The notes beneath the pieces were generated by a model. That model did not search any database. It was not told the DNA's origin and saw only the letters and a program-made list of their open reading frames with translations. The position numbers were made by a program, and so were the translations under genes. Positions 27,273-38,314 of a stretch of 64,000 bases of DNA are shown here, one piece after another. The stretch is from contig NZ_CP044218.1 of the NCBI RefSeq assembly GCF_008727715.1, positions 1,798,001-1,862,000 on the forward strand. The letters are read 5' to 3'. The DNA is from Mesorhizobium terrae (GTDB lineage Bacteria > Pseudomonadota > Alphaproteobacteria > Rhizobiales > Rhizobiaceae). Position 1 is the first letter of the stretch. Every line of letters begins with the position of its first letter.

Positions 27273-29984
27273 CTATTTCCCCGCCGCCAGTTCCTTCAAT
27301 CTGTAAAGCGCTTCCAGCGCCTCGCGCGGCGTCATCTCGTCGGGGCTCAGCTCTAACAGAGCGGTGCCCAGCACATCGGGCTTGGCGGTCTTCGGCGGCT
27401 CGCGTTTCACGGCAACGGAAAACAGCGGCAGGTCGTCGACAAGGCGGTCGGCCTTGCCCGACACCTCGCCTTCCTCGAGCTGATGCAGAACTTCCCTGGC
27501 CCGCGCCACCACGGCTTCCGGCAGACCGGCGAGGCGCGCGACCTGCACGCCATAGGACCGGTCGGCCGCACCCTTGCCCACCTCATGCAGGAAGACGACG
27601 TCGCCCTCCCATTCCTTGACGCGCATGGTGACGTTGTGAAGCCGGTTGAGCTTGCCGGCCAAGGCCGTCATTTCATGGAAGTGGGTGGCGAAGATCGCCC
27701 GGCAGCGGTTCTTCTCGTGCAGATATTCCACCGCCGCCCAGGCGATGGAGAGACCGTCGAACGTGGCGGTGCCACGACCGATCTCGTCGAGGATGACGAG
27801 CGCGCGTTCGCCAGCCTGGTTGAGGATGGCGGCGGTCTCCACCATCTCGACCATGAAGGTCGAACGGCCGCGCGCCAGATCGTCGGAAGCGCCGACGCGG
27901 GAGAACAGCCGGTCGACGACGCCGATATGGGCGCTTGCCGCTGGCACGAAGGAACCGGTCTGGGCCAGGATGGCGATCAGCGCGTTCTGGCGCAGGAAGG
28001 TCGACTTACCGCCCATATTGGGGCCGGTGAGCAGCCAGATTGCGCCGTTCTTCGCATCGCCCTCCGGCGACAGGTCGCTGTTATTGGCGACAAACGGCCC
28101 CTCGCCGGAACGGCGCAGCGCCTGTTCCACCACCGGGTGGCGGCCGCCGGCGATGGCAAAGGCCAGGCTGGCATCGACGACCGGCCGGCACCAGTTTTCG
28201 CTCACCGACAGCGCGGCCAGGGCGGCCGATATGTCGAGCACGGCCAGTGCATCCGCGCCGGCGCGGATCGCCTCGGCCTCGCCGACGGCTTCGGCCAGCA
28301 GCCTGTCGAAGGCAGCAAGCTCGATGGCCAGCGCGCGGTCGGCGGCATTGGCGATCTTCGTTTCCAGCCCGGCCAGTTCGGTTGTGGTGAAGCGCATGGC
28401 GTTGGCCATGGTCTGGCGGTGGATGAAGCGCGCCTTGGCCTCGTCCGTGCCGGTCATGATGGCCTGGTGGTTGACCGTCACCTCAATGTAATAACCCAGC
28501 ACATTGTTATGCCGGATCTTCAGCGAGCGGATGCCGGTTTCCTCGATCAGGTCGCGCTCCATGCCGGCGATGACCTTGCGCGTCTCGTCGCGCAGCGCCC
28601 GCATCTCGTCCAGCTCGGCATCGTAGCCAGCGCGCAGGAAGCCGCCATCGCGTTTCAACAGCGGCAGCTCGTCGGCCAGCGCACCGGCGAGGTGTTCGGC
28701 CAGCGGCTTCGGCAGCGCGCCGATGGCGGCGAGCGCTGCGGCCACCTCCGCCGGCTGCGCGGCCCGGCCAAAGATCCGTGCGATCTCGCCGGCGGCAAGG
28801 AAGCCCGCGCGCAGCGCGCCAAGGTCGCGCGGGCCGCCGCGGTTCAGCGCCAGCCGCGACAAGGCGCGCGGCATGTCGGCAACGCCCTTCAACGAAAGCC
28901 GCAGCGCCTCGGCCAGACGAACCTCGTCGCGGAAGAAGGAGACCGAATCGAGCCTAGCGGTAATCGCCGCGGGATCGGTCAGCGGCGCCATCAGCCGGTC
29001 GGCCAACAGGCGCGCGCCGCCGCCGGTGACGGTGCGGTCGATGGCCTTGAACAGCGAGCCGTCGCGGCTGCCGGACAGCGTGCGCAACAGTTCCAGATTG
29101 GCGCGCGTCGCCGGGTCGATAAACAGGGTGGCGCCGTTCTCCTCGCGCTCGGGTCGCGACAGCGGCGGGCGTTCCGCCTTCTGCGTCTTCTCGACATAGG
29201 CGATGGCGCCGGAGATGGCGGAGAGTTCGGCGCGGCTGAAGGTGCCGAAGGCATCCGGCGTCGCCACGTTGAAGAAACGGGCGATGCGGGCGGTGGCCGA
29301 GGCGGAATCGAACAGGCTGGCCGGCTGCGGATTGGCGACGCGGCCAAGCACATCGAACACCGGCTTCAGCTCGGGATCGTAGAAGACCGGCTCGGCGACG
29401 ATCAGTTCGCGCGGATCGACGCGGAAGATGTCGGCCAACAGCCGCTCGGCATTGGTCTCGGCGACACGGAAGACGCCGGTGGAAATCTCGATCCAGGCCA
29501 GCGCGAAATTCTGGTCAGTGCCGCCCTTCACCCGCCCCAGCGCCATCAGAAAGCTCGATTCCGACGGCGCCAGCAATTTGTCCTCGGTGATGGTGCCGGG
29601 CGTGACGAGACGGACGACGTCGCGCTTGACCACCGATTTCGAACCGCGCTTCTTGGCCTCGGCCGGATCCTCTATCTGTTCGCAGACGGCAACGCGGAAA
29701 CCGAGCGCGATCAGTTTCTGCAGATAATCGTCGGCCGCATGCACCGGCACGCCGCACATCGGGATCTCGGCGCCCTGGTGCTTGCCGCGCTTGGTCAGCA
29801 CAATGCCCAAAGCCCGCGAAGCCTTCTCGGCATCGTCGAAGAACAGCTCGTAGAAATCGCCCATGCGATAGAACAGCAGCGAATCCGGGTTCGCCGCCTT
29901 GATCTCGAGATACTGCTCCATCATCGGGGTGGCGGCAGTGGGCATGGATGCCGAGGCGCCAGCCAGCGGCGCGCTACCTTCCAT
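27273..29984 (-). CDS. mutS: DNA mismatch repair protein MutS
   Basis: This protein of about 903 residues binds mismatches and starts methyl-independent mismatch repair. The N-terminal domain carries the mismatch-wedge motif as [12 protein letters not shown], after [20 protein letters not shown]. The ATPase domain has Walker A ([14 protein letters not shown], about 655-668), Walker B-type [11 protein letters not shown] and the [15 protein letters not shown] segment. The start is uncertain: ATG at 29984 has no good ribosome site, and an in-frame TTG at 30008 is a possible start; the frame extending to 30260 is not credible because it runs into maeB. It is divergent from maeB, as in other rhizobia. 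Confidence 0.96.
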   Translation of the reverse strand: MEGSAPLAGASASMPTAATPMMEQYLEIKAANPDSLLFYRMGDFYELFFDDAEKASRALGIVLTKRGKHQGAEIPMCGVPVHAADDYLQKLIALGFRVAVCEQIEDPAEAKKRGSKSVVKRDVVRLVTPGTITEDKLLAPSESSFLMALGRVKGGTDQNFALAWIEISTGVFRVAETNAERLLADIFRVDPRELIVAEPVFYDPELKPVFDVLGRVANPQPASLFDSASATARIARFFNVATPDAFGTFSRAELSAISGAIAYVEKTQKAERPPLSRPEREENGATLFIDPATRANLELLRTLSGSRDGSLFKAIDRTVTGGGARLLADRLMAPLTDPAAITARLDSVSFFRDEVRLAEALRLSLKGVADMPRALSRLALNRGGPRDLGALRAGFLAAGEIARIFGRAAQPAEVAAALAAIGALPKPLAEHLAGALADELPLLKRDGGFLRAGYDAELDEMRALRDETRKVIAGMERDLIEETGIRSLKIRHNNVLGYYIEVTVNHQAIMTGTDEAKARFIHRQTMANAMRFTTTELAGLETKIANAADRALAIELAAFDRLLAEAVGEAEAIRAGADALAVLDISAALAALSVSENWCRPVVDASLAFAIAGGRHPVVEQALRRSGEGPFVANNSDLSPEGDAKNGAIWLLTGPNMGGKSTFLRQNALIAILAQTGSFVPAASAHIGVVDRLFSRVGASDDLARGRSTFMVEMVETAAILNQAGERALVILDEIGRGTATFDGLSIAWAAVEYLHEKNRCRAIFATHFHEMTALAGKLNRLHNVTMRVKEWEGDVVFLHEVGKGAADRSYGVQVARLAGLPEAVVARAREVLHQLEEGEVSGKADRLVDDLPLFSVAVKREPPKTAKPDVLGTALLELSPDEMTPREALEALYRLKELAAGK

Positions 29985-30138
29985 CGCGATAGGGGTTTCG
30001 TCGTTCAAGAAACTGTTTCCAAAAATCCCGAAGGCAATTGCTTGGCGGTTTACACCTCCAAAGTGTAGCCTTAATCCCGAACGCTCCACAAAGAAATTGA
30101 GCGCGCGCAAAGCGCCACCCAAGGGGAAGAAACGCAGC

Positions 30139-32424
30139 ATGGCCCGTAAGAACGCACAGGATGGACAAGGCCCTTCGGTGAGCGCGGAGGAGGCGCTGGA
30201 ATTCCACGCCATGGGCCGGCCGGGCAAGCTGGAGATCGTGCCGACCAAACCGATGGCCACGCAGCGCGACCTTTCGCTGGCCTATTCGCCGGGCGTCGCC
30301 GTGCCGGTGAAGGCGATCGCCGAAGACCCGTCGCGCGCCTTCGACTACACCACGCGCGGCAATATGGTTGCCGTCATTTCCAACGGCACCGCCATCCTCG
30401 GGCTGGGCAATCTCGGCGCTCTGGCCTCCAAGCCGGTGATGGAAGGCAAGTCGGTGCTGTTCAAGCGTTTTGCCGACGTCGACAGCATCGACCTCGAGGT
30501 CGACACCGAAGACGCCGACGAATTCATCAACTGCGTCAAGTTCCTCGGGCCCTCCTTCGGCGGCATCAACCTGGAAGACATCAAGGCGCCGGAATGCTTC
30601 ATCATCGAGCAGCGGCTGCGCGAATTGATGGACATTCCCGTCTTCCATGACGACCAGCACGGCACCGCCATCATCGCCGCCGCCGGCCTGATCAACGCGC
30701 TGGCGATCACCGGCCGCGACATGAAGACGACCAGGCTCGTCTGCAACGGCGCGGGTGCTGCCGGCATCGCCTGCATCGAACTGGTCAAGTCGATGGGTTT
30801 CGCGCCGGAAAACGTCACCCTGTGCGACACCAAGGGTGTCGTCTACCAGAGCCGCACCGAGGGTATGAACCAGTGGAAGTCGGCGCATGCGGTGAAGACC
30901 GAGGCGCGGACGTTGGCCGAGGCGATGGACGGCGCCGACGTGGTGTTCGGGCTTTCGGCGCGTGGCGCCTTCACCAATGCCATGATCCAGTCGATGGCGA
31001 AAAACCCGATCATCTTCGCCATGGCCAATCCCGATCCGGAGATCACGCCGGAGGAGGTGGCCGAGATCCGCACCGACGCCATCATGGCCACCGGCCGGTC
31101 CGACTATCCGAACCAGGTCAACAATGTGCTGGGCTTCCCCTATATCTTCCGGGGTGCATTGGACGTCCGCGCGACCACCATCAACGACGCCATGAAGGTG
31201 GCGGCCGCCCAGGCGCTGGCCGAGCTTGCCCGCAAGGACGTGCCCGACGACGTGGCCGCCGCCTATCAGGGCAACCGGCCGAAATTCGGCCCGCAATACA
31301 TCATCCCGGTGCCGTTCGACCCGCGCCTGATTTCGGCCATCCCGATCGCGGTGGCCAAGGCCGCGATGGAAACCGGCGTGGCGCGCAAGCCGATCCTCGA
31401 CCTCGACCGCTACGCGCAGGAACTGTCGGCGCGGCGCGACCCGATCGCCTCGACGCTGCAGCGCATTTACGACCGCGTGCGGCGCCAGCCCAAGCGCATC
31501 GTCTTCGCCGAGGGCGAGGAGGAACAGGTGATGCGCGCGGCGGTCGCCTATGTGAACCAGCGGCTCGGCACCGCCATCCTGCTCGGCCGCGACGACATCA
31601 TCAAGGAGAATGCCCGCCACGCCGGCATCGACCTCGACAAGCCGGGGCTGGAGATCATCAATGCGCGCCTGTCGCGCAAGAACGCGATCTATGCCGATTT
31701 CCTGTACGAGCGCATGCAGCGCAAGGGCTTCCTGTTCCGCGACTGCCAGCGCCTGATCAACAACGACCGCAACCATTTCGCCGCCTGCATGGTGGCGCTG
31801 GGCGATGCCGACGGCATCGTCACCGGCGTCACCCGCAACTATTCAACGGCGCTGGACGACGTGCGCCGCGTCATCGACGCCAAGCCCGGCCATCGTGTCA
31901 TCGGCGTATCGATCGTGCTGGCGCGCGGGCGCACCGTTCTGGTGGCCGACACGGCGGTCCACGACATGCCCAATGCCGACCAGATCGCCGACATCGCCGA
32001 GGAAGCGGCCAATTTCGCGCGGCGAATGGGCTATGAACCCCGCGTCGCTATGCTTGCCTACTCCACCTTCGGCCATCCGCAGGGCGAACGCTCCGAGCGG
32101 GTGCAGGAGGCGGTGCGCATTCTCGACAAGCGGCGGGTCGATTTCGAGTATGACGGCGAAATGGCCGCCGACGTCGCGCTCAACCCGCGCGTGATGGCGC
32201 AATACCCGTTCTGCCGGCTGACCGGGCCGGCCAATGTGCTGATCATGCCGGCGTTCCACTCGGCCTCGATCTCGACCAAGATGCTGCAGGAACTTGGCGG
32301 CTCGACCGTGATCGGCCCGCTTCTGGTCGGCCTCAACAAGCCGGTGCAGATCGTGCCGCTGAACGCCAAGGATTCGGACATCGTCAACATGGCGGCCATC
32401 GCGGCCTATTCGGCCGGAGCCTGA
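30139..32424 (+). CDS. maeB: NADP-type malic enzyme with phosphotransacetylase-like C terminus
   Basis: This 761-residue enzyme decarboxylates malate to pyruvate. The N-terminal half (to about 430) is the malic enzyme with [26 protein letters not shown] and the nucleotide motif [10 protein letters not shown]. The C-terminal half is a phosphotransacetylase-like domain (from [20 protein letters not shown] on) that is regulatory rather than catalytic in this family. Rhizobia carry two such enzymes, DME (NAD) and TME (NADP); the sequence alone does not settle which this is, so the symbol marks the family. The start at 30139 gives the usual length and lies 154 bp from mutS. Confidence 0.93.
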   Translation: MARKNAQDGQGPSVSAEEALEFHAMGRPGKLEIVPTKPMATQRDLSLAYSPGVAVPVKAIAEDPSRAFDYTTRGNMVAVISNGTAILGLGNLGALASKPVMEGKSVLFKRFADVDSIDLEVDTEDADEFINCVKFLGPSFGGINLEDIKAPECFIIEQRLRELMDIPVFHDDQHGTAIIAAAGLINALAITGRDMKTTRLVCNGAGAAGIACIELVKSMGFAPENVTLCDTKGVVYQSRTEGMNQWKSAHAVKTEARTLAEAMDGADVVFGLSARGAFTNAMIQSMAKNPIIFAMANPDPEITPEEVAEIRTDAIMATGRSDYPNQVNNVLGFPYIFRGALDVRATTINDAMKVAAAQALAELARKDVPDDVAAAYQGNRPKFGPQYIIPVPFDPRLISAIPIAVAKAAMETGVARKPILDLDRYAQELSARRDPIASTLQRIYDRVRRQPKRIVFAEGEEEQVMRAAVAYVNQRLGTAILLGRDDIIKENARHAGIDLDKPGLEIINARLSRKNAIYADFLYERMQRKGFLFRDCQRLINNDRNHFAACMVALGDADGIVTGVTRNYSTALDDVRRVIDAKPGHRVIGVSIVLARGRTVLVADTAVHDMPNADQIADIAEEAANFARRMGYEPRVAMLAYSTFGHPQGERSERVQEAVRILDKRRVDFEYDGEMAADVALNPRVMAQYPFCRLTGPANVLIMPAFHSASISTKMLQELGGSTVIGPLLVGLNKPVQIVPLNAKDSDIVNMAAIAAYSAGA

Positions 32425-32514
32425 GGGCTGATCCCTTCCCGCGAAGCGGGCGAGGGTCGCGTCAGAGACATGTCTCGGATGCTGCTCCGATCAGGCACTC
32501 GCCAAACCCAAAGC

Positions 32515-32545
32515 AAAACCCCGGCGGTCACCCGCCGGGGTTTTT
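32515..32545. terminator. Bidirectional terminator after maeB
   Basis: Arms AAAACCCCGGCGG (32515-32527) and CCGCCGGGGTTTT (32532-32544), loop TCAC, with T-runs on both strands. It lies between convergent maeB and the phosphoesterase gene. Confidence 0.92.
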
Positions 32546-32568
32546 GTCTGTTCCAGCGCTAACCCGGT

Positions 32569-34113
32569 TCAGTGCGTCAGATCGAGCGCGGCGGTGAGGT
32601 CGCCCATGACCGGCAGGCTGTTGGCACGCAGCGCGTTGTCGCGCGCGACCAGCCCCTGCAGCACCGGCAGGTCGTAGCGCGTGGTGACGAAACGCAGGAT
32701 CGAGGTGGTGTCGTACTGGCTGTGATCCACCGTGCCCATCTTGGCGAAGGGCGAGACGATGATGGCCGGGATGCGGTTGCCCGGCCCCCAGCGGTCGGCC
32801 TTGGGCGGCGCGACATGATCCCAGAAGCCGCCATTCTCGTCATAGGTCACCACCACCAGCATATGCGCCCATTGCGGGCTCTTCTCCAGATGGGCGATGA
32901 CGTCGGCCAGGTGCTGGTCGCCGCTCGACACGTCGGCATAACCGCCATGCTCGTTGAGGTTGCCCTGCGGCTTGTAGAAGGTGACGGCCGGCAGCTTGCC
33001 GTCGTCGATATCCTTGATGAAGGCGGCGCCCTCGAGGCCACCGTCCTTCAGATGCTCGGCGCGGGCCGGCGTGCCCGGCGCATAGGCGGCGAAATAGTTG
33101 AAGGGCTGGTGGTGGAACTGGAAGTTCGGCACCGGCGTGGCGTTCTTGCCGTCGAGCGCGGTCTGCCAGGCCCCGGCATACCAGGCCCAGCTAATCCCCT
33201 TCAGCGACAGGAGGTCGCCGATGGTGATGTCATGCTGCGGCGGCAGCGTGGTGGCGGCCTTCGGGTCGGCAAAAGCCGGATCGCCGCCTTCCGCCGGCTT
33301 GTTGTTGGACGGCTGGTAGGGCGGTTGCATGGTGTTGACGGCGTAGAAGTCGGGCGAGATGGCGCCGTCCTTGACGAATTTCGGCCCGCCGGCGAGCGCC
33401 GATACAGGCGAATTGTCGGCCACCTTCAGCGTGACGCCGTCCGGCTCCACTGAAGCGATCATGTCCTTCACCGGGCTCTTGTCGGCGTCGGGATAAAACG
33501 GCGTGCAGGCGCAGACCAGCGCGAAATGGTTGATGAAGGAACCGCCGAACGCACCCTGGAAGAAGTTGTCGGCCAGGACGTATTTCTGCGCCACCTTCCA
33601 CATCGGCAAAGACGAGCCGTCATAGTGGCCCATGACGAGGCCGCCGGAATCGGCCCAGGCCACGAACTTGTCGTTCTTGCCGCCATTGATCTGCATCTGC
33701 TCCTGGTAGAAGCGGTGCCACAAATCGCGCGTGATGACGTTGAGCCCCTGGTTGAAACCCTTGGCATCGTCGATGGCGAAAACGGCATTGGCGAGGTGCG
33801 CCGACTGCGCCTCGGTGACAGCCGGCGTCACGCCCTTGGCGGTCAGGCCGCCCCAGGACGGCGGCAATTCGGACAGCGGCTTGCCGTCGCGGTCGAGCTG
33901 GGTGACCTCGTCGGCGCTGGCATTGGCGAGGCCGTTGGCGCCGGGGAAACCACCGTAGAGATTGTCGAAGGAGCGGTTCTCGGCATAAATCACGACAATG
34001 TTATCGATCTTGTCGTAGCCGGCGGGAGCGGCATGCGCGGGCAGCGCGGCGGTGAGCAGAGCCAGCGCGGAACTGGCCAGACAAGCGGATTTGAGGGGTT
34101 TGAGCCTTGGCAT
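32569..34113 (-). CDS. Secreted phosphoesterase (acid phosphatase/phospholipase C-like)
   Basis: This 514-residue exported protein has a signal peptide (SACLASSALALLTAALPAHA, cleavage near 28) and a phosphoesterase domain of the PF04185 type, which includes acid phosphatases such as AcpA and bacterial phospholipases C. The N-terminal metal/nucleophile region reads NIVVIYAENRSFDNLYGGF, with the GGSFINHFAL and TYDENGGFWDHVAPP motifs further on; the latter supplies metal-binding Asp, Glu and His. It would act in the periplasm on phosphate esters, perhaps for phosphate scavenging. The start at 34113 excludes 22 unsupported codons. It is divergent from the cytochrome peroxidase gene. Confidence 0.87.
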   Translation of the reverse strand: MPRLKPLKSACLASSALALLTAALPAHAAPAGYDKIDNIVVIYAENRSFDNLYGGFPGANGLANASADEVTQLDRDGKPLSELPPSWGGLTAKGVTPAVTEAQSAHLANAVFAIDDAKGFNQGLNVITRDLWHRFYQEQMQINGGKNDKFVAWADSGGLVMGHYDGSSLPMWKVAQKYVLADNFFQGAFGGSFINHFALVCACTPFYPDADKSPVKDMIASVEPDGVTLKVADNSPVSALAGGPKFVKDGAISPDFYAVNTMQPPYQPSNNKPAEGGDPAFADPKAATTLPPQHDITIGDLLSLKGISWAWYAGAWQTALDGKNATPVPNFQFHHQPFNYFAAYAPGTPARAEHLKDGGLEGAAFIKDIDDGKLPAVTFYKPQGNLNEHGGYADVSSGDQHLADVIAHLEKSPQWAHMLVVVTYDENGGFWDHVAPPKADRWGPGNRIPAIIVSPFAKMGTVDHSQYDTTSILRFVTTRYDLPVLQGLVARDNALRANSLPVMGDLTAALDLTH

Positions 34114-34283
34114 GGGGGATGACCTTGTGGCTGAGGGACTGGCTGGAGGGCCGCCTGCGGGCCGTCCTGCCGAAGCCACGCACCTGCAAGTCGCAAAAAG
34201 CCTAGGCCCGCTCTCTGTCAGGTTTGTGACATGGGGATGCAGTGCCGGCGGGCGTCATCATTTCGTTGCAGGCGCCGGGAATC

Positions 34284-35618
34284 ATGCGCCGGCTTGCTCC
34301 GATACGACAAAACCCGAAGGTGCCTCCGAAAGTGCCCAAGATCGATCCGCGACGCCTGCGACACGGTCTCGCCGCGCTGGCGGTGGCCATGGCGCTCGGG
34401 CTCTCAGCCCCCGCTATCCGACACACGGTCGCCGCCGAGGCCAACGGCGTCCATCCCGGCCCGCTGTCGCGGGCGCAGGCCTTCGCCCGTGCCGCCACGC
34501 TGACCGAACTTGGCCGCCAGATGTTCTTCGACCCGGCGCTGTCGGCGTCGGGGCGGCAGGCATGCGCTTCCTGCCATGACCCGAAGCATGGTTTCTCCTC
34601 CGCCTCGGCCGCGCCGGTCGAGATGGGCGGTCCGGCGCTCGACCGGCCAGGCCAGCGCGCGGTGCCGACGCTGCGCTATCTGCAGGCGGTGCCCGCCTTC
34701 AGCGAGCATTTCTACGATTCCGAGGACGAGGGCGACGAAAGCGTCGACAACGGCCCGACCGGCGGCCTGACCTGGGACGGCCGCGTCGACCGCGGCGCCG
34801 AGCAGGCCAGGATCCCGCTTCTGTCGCCGTTCGAGATGGCGAATGCCGGCCCAGACGCTGTGGTGGCACGGCTCGCCAGGACCGCCTATGCCGACGCGTT
34901 CAAGGCGGCGTTCGGCGACGACATCTTCTCGCGACCCACCGATGCTTTCGACGGCGCCGTCGAGGCGCTCGGCACGTTCGAGCAGGACGCCGCCACCTTC
35001 TACCCCTATTCCAGCCGCTACGACGCCTTTTTGGCCGGCAAGGGCACGTTGACCGCGCAGGAACTCCATGGCCGCGCCCTGTTCGAAGACCCGGCCAAGG
35101 GCAATTGCGCTTCCTGTCATCTCAGCGAGCCGGCCAATGACGGCGAGCCGCCGCAATTCACCGATTTCGGCCTGATCGCCGTGGCGGTGCCACGCAATCC
35201 GGCCATTCCCGCCAATGCCGACTCCGCCTATGTCGATCTCGGCGTGTGCGGCCCGCTGCGCACCGACCTCAAAAGGCGGGACGAATATTGCGGCCTGTTC
35301 CGCACGCCGACGCTGCGCAACGTGGCGTTGAAGAAAAACTTCTTCCACAACGGCTTCTTCCACACGCTGCGCGATGCTGTCGCGTTCTACGCCTCGCGCG
35401 ACAGCGACCCCGGCCACTGGTATGCGAAGAACGCCGACGGCTCGGTTCACCGCTATGACGACCTGCCGCAACGCTATTGGGCGAATCTCAACCAGGACCC
35501 GCCCTTCGGCCGCAAGCCCGGCGACAAGCCGGCGCTGGACGATGCCGAGATCGACGACATCGTCGCCTTTCTCAACACGCTCACCGACGCCGACCAGTTG
35601 CAGCAGGCGGGGCAGTAG
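34284..35618 (+). CDS. Dihaem cytochrome c peroxidase (CcpA/MauG family)
   Basis: This 444-residue protein has an N-terminal membrane anchor or signal segment (LAALAVAMALGLSAPA) and two haem-binding CxxCH motifs (CASCH at about 94-98 and again at 275-279). It matches the periplasmic dihaem peroxidase family, which reduces hydrogen peroxide with electrons from cytochrome c, or modifies proteins in MauG-like members. The first motif is followed by DPKHGFSSA and the second by LSEPANDGEPPQF. The ATG at 34284 is preferred; a GTG at 34242 would add 14 residues. Its pairing with the divergent phosphoesterase has no clear logic. Confidence 0.88.
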   Translation: MRRLAPIRQNPKVPPKVPKIDPRRLRHGLAALAVAMALGLSAPAIRHTVAAEANGVHPGPLSRAQAFARAATLTELGRQMFFDPALSASGRQACASCHDPKHGFSSASAAPVEMGGPALDRPGQRAVPTLRYLQAVPAFSEHFYDSEDEGDESVDNGPTGGLTWDGRVDRGAEQARIPLLSPFEMANAGPDAVVARLARTAYADAFKAAFGDDIFSRPTDAFDGAVEALGTFEQDAATFYPYSSRYDAFLAGKGTLTAQELHGRALFEDPAKGNCASCHLSEPANDGEPPQFTDFGLIAVAVPRNPAIPANADSAYVDLGVCGPLRTDLKRRDEYCGLFRTPTLRNVALKKNFFHNGFFHTLRDAVAFYASRDSDPGHWYAKNADGSVHRYDDLPQRYWANLNQDPPFGRKPGDKPALDDAEIDDIVAFLNTLTDADQLQQAGQ

Positions 35619-35639
35619 CGGCTTGCGGTTCTCGCGAGC

Positions 35640-37193
35640 TCAAGCGCAGAAGGTGGCCTGCGCCGTCTCCGGCTGCTCCTCTTCCGCCCTCCGTCCCATG
35701 AACAGGAACACCACGATCGCGGTGACCACGGTGATCGCGGTGAGCAGGACGAGCAATGTCGAGAAGGCCAGGCCGTATTGCGTCACCAGGAGGTCGCGGC
35801 CCGTGCCGGGCAGCAGGGCTTGTGCTGCGGCGAGGTCGCCGGTGACCAGCCTTTGCGCGGCCTGACCCAGTCGGCCGGTTTCCGCCGCGGGCGCCGGCGT
35901 CGCTGCCGTTGCCAGGTGCCCGGCCGTCAGCGCCGACAGCACGGCGCTGACCACGGCCAGTGCCAGGCCTTCGCCGGCAACGCGTGTGGTGTTGAAGATG
36001 CCGGTCGCCATGCCGGCGCGCTCCTTCGGCACCACCGAGACGGCGAGCCCGTCCATCAGGCCCCAGGGCAGGCTGATGCCGACGCCGATGGTCAACATCG
36101 GCAGAAGCAGCGCGGACGGCGGCGCGCCGCCCGGCACGCCCGACAGCCAGAACAGGCCGGCGGCCGAGATGGCCAGGCCCGTCGCGCACAGAACCGAGGC
36201 CGGCAGCCAGCGCGTCAAAAGGCCGGCCACCAGCGGCAGCACCAGCAACGGCGCCGACAGCGCGATCATCATGCGGCCGGCGCCGATCTCGCCCATGCCC
36301 TCGACGCCGACGAAACGCACCGGCAGCAGGATCAGAAGCACGACGAAGGCGTAGGCGGGAGCGGCGGCCAGAAGCTGCACGCCGACGAAGCGCGGATAAC
36401 GAAACAGCGAGAGGTCCAGCATCGGCCGCGCCACCTTGCGCTCGATCAGGCCGAAGGCGAGGAAAAGCACGACCGCGCCGGCGATGAGACCGACCACCGT
36501 CGGATCGCTCCAGCCGGCCTCCGGCGCCTTGAGGAAACCGTAGGTGAGCAGCGCAAGTGCCGCGGTGAAGCTTGCCGCGCCCGGCCAGTCGAGACCGGCG
36601 GCGGCGGGATCGCGGCTGTCGCGCATGAAACGGGCCGCGATCAGGAAGGCGACGGCGGTGGCGCCCGCCACCGGCAGGAAGATGGAAGGCCAGCCAAAGG
36701 CGTCGATCATCAGGCCCGACGCGATCGGCCCGAAGGACAGGCCGATGCCGAAGGAGGTACCGAGCAGCGAAAAAGCGCGCATGCGGGCGCCATCGTCGAA
36801 TTCCTGGGCAAGTGCCGCCGCACCGCCGGCGAAGGCAAAGGCGGCGGCGACGCCTTGCGCGGCGCGGGCAAGGTCGAGCCAGAGGATCGAAGGCGAGATG
36901 GCGGCAACCAGCGAAAACAGGCCGAAGGCCGCGGTGCCGATCAGGAAGATGCGTTTGCGGCCATAGGCGTCGGCCAGCGCGCCCGCCGCCATCAGCGAGG
37001 AGCCGAAGGTCAGCATGAAAGCGTTGGTCACCCAGTTGTGCGCGATCGGGCTGCCGCCGAGCGCCCGGCCGATGGCGGGCAGCGCGACAGCCGGCCCTGT
37101 GAAAGTGAGCGGCATGGAGAGAGCGGCCAGACACACCGCAACGAGAACGAGCGCTTTTTCGGCCGCGCCCGGAGCCTTTTTCGATTGAACCAT
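35640..37193 (-). CDS. MFS drug-type efflux transporter (DHA2-like, 14 TM)
   Basis: This 517-residue inner-membrane transporter has about 14 hydrophobic segments. MFS signature motifs are visible: GALADAYGRKRIFLIG (motif A) and AQGVAAAFAFAGGAAALAQE, with SFGIGLSFGPIASGL (antiporter motif C-like). Relatives expel hydrophobic drugs or dyes using the proton gradient. It is divergent from a LysR gene 146 bp away, which probably controls it. The ATG at 37193 is taken; a GTG three codons earlier is also possible. Confidence 0.9.
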   Translation of the reverse strand: MVQSKKAPGAAEKALVLVAVCLAALSMPLTFTGPAVALPAIGRALGGSPIAHNWVTNAFMLTFGSSLMAAGALADAYGRKRIFLIGTAAFGLFSLVAAISPSILWLDLARAAQGVAAAFAFAGGAAALAQEFDDGARMRAFSLLGTSFGIGLSFGPIASGLMIDAFGWPSIFLPVAGATAVAFLIAARFMRDSRDPAAAGLDWPGAASFTAALALLTYGFLKAPEAGWSDPTVVGLIAGAVVLFLAFGLIERKVARPMLDLSLFRYPRFVGVQLLAAAPAYAFVVLLILLPVRFVGVEGMGEIGAGRMMIALSAPLLVLPLVAGLLTRWLPASVLCATGLAISAAGLFWLSGVPGGAPPSALLLPMLTIGVGISLPWGLMDGLAVSVVPKERAGMATGIFNTTRVAGEGLALAVVSAVLSALTAGHLATAATPAPAAETGRLGQAAQRLVTGDLAAAQALLPGTGRDLLVTQYGLAFSTLLVLLTAITVVTAIVVFLFMGRRAEEEQPETAQATFCA

Positions 37194-37339
37194 GATGCCC
37201 ACGGGGGTTTTTCGCCCGCGACGTCCGCATTCCGCGAAACACGCCGCCGGGCTTGTTGAATGACCATTTCATGATAGTTTTGCGGTAATCAGGACAAAAT
37301 GCCGGTCACGTTCCGCTTATCATGGAAGGAAACGCTCGA

Positions 37340-38314
37340 ATGGATCGCTCCCTCGACCGGCTGAGCGGGCTCGCCGCCTTCGTGCGCACGGCCGATCTCG
37401 GCAGTTTCGTCGCCGCTGGGCGGGTGCTTCGGCTATCGCCGTCGGCGGTCGGCAAGGCGGTGACCCGGCTGGAGGAGCAGCTGGGGGTTCGCCTGCTGCA
37501 GCGTTCGACCCGCAGTCTAAGGCTGACCGAAGAAGGGCGCCTGTTCCACGACCGCTGCCGCAGGGTGCTGGACGACCTCGACGACGCCCAGGCGATGCTG
37601 GCGGAAGCGGTGGAAACGCCACGCGGGCGGCTGAGGGTCAGCGCGCCGGTGGTCAGCTATCATCTGTTCCTGCCGGTGCTGCCGGAATTCACGCGGCTCT
37701 ATCCGGAAGTCGAGATCGACCTCGATTTCAACGACCGCATCGTCGACCTGATCGACGAGGGCGTCGACGTGGCGCTGCGCAGCGGCGACCTGCCCGATTC
37801 GCGGCTGATGGCGCGGGCGCTCAGGCCCTTCCAAATGCTCTTATGTGCTTCCCCCGATTATCTCGAGCGCCACGGCAGCCCCGCCTGTCCGCGCGACCTC
37901 GACGGCCATCGGGCGATCCTCTTCCGCTTCCCCAACAGCGGCAAGCTGCATGACTGGCCGCTGACCCTGCCGGAGGGCGAGCCGGAACCGCGCCGGCACA
38001 TCGTGCTCACCTGCAACAATATGGAGGCGTTGCGCGGCGCCACCCTTGCCGGCCTCGGCATCGGCTGCATGCCGGATTTCCTGGCGCGCGAGCCGGTGGC
38101 CAAAGGCGAATTGGTGACGCTGCTCGACCGCTATCTCGACGCGCCGGGCCAGTTCCGCCTGATCTGGCCGTCGAACCGGCAATTGTCGCCGAAGGTCCGG
38201 GTGTTCGTGGATTTCATCTGCGAGCGGCTGTTCGCCGCCCGCTGCGAGGCCTTGCCCGGTCCGGGCACCGGCGCGGCATCCCAATCGCGAGCGGTGGAAA
38301 CAGCTCAGACCTGA
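37340..38314 (+). CDS. LysR-family regulator
   Basis: This 324-residue LysR protein has the N-terminal helix-turn-helix (LSGLAAFVRTADLGSFVAAG, LSPSAVGKAVTRLEEQLGVR) and effector domain, resembling the CrgA/AaeR-like branch. AAGGAA upstream selects the ATG at 37340 over 37322. It is divergent from the MFS pump, its likely target. Its last ten bases overlap the convergent histidine phosphatase gene. Confidence 0.92.
   Translation: MDRSLDRLSGLAAFVRTADLGSFVAAGRVLRLSPSAVGKAVTRLEEQLGVRLLQRSTRSLRLTEEGRLFHDRCRRVLDDLDDAQAMLAEAVETPRGRLRVSAPVVSYHLFLPVLPEFTRLYPEVEIDLDFNDRIVDLIDEGVDVALRSGDLPDSRLMARALRPFQMLLCASPDYLERHGSPACPRDLDGHRAILFRFPNSGKLHDWPLTLPEGEPEPRRHIVLTCNNMEALRGATLAGLGIGCMPDFLAREPVAKGELVTLLDRYLDAPGQFRLIWPSNRQLSPKVRVFVDFICERLFAARCEALPGPGTGAASQSRAVETAQT

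Noticed and set aside
27483..30068. 861-codon plus-strand open frame opposite mutS
   Set aside because: Antisense shadow with no recognisable domain; mutS on the other strand has all its motifs.
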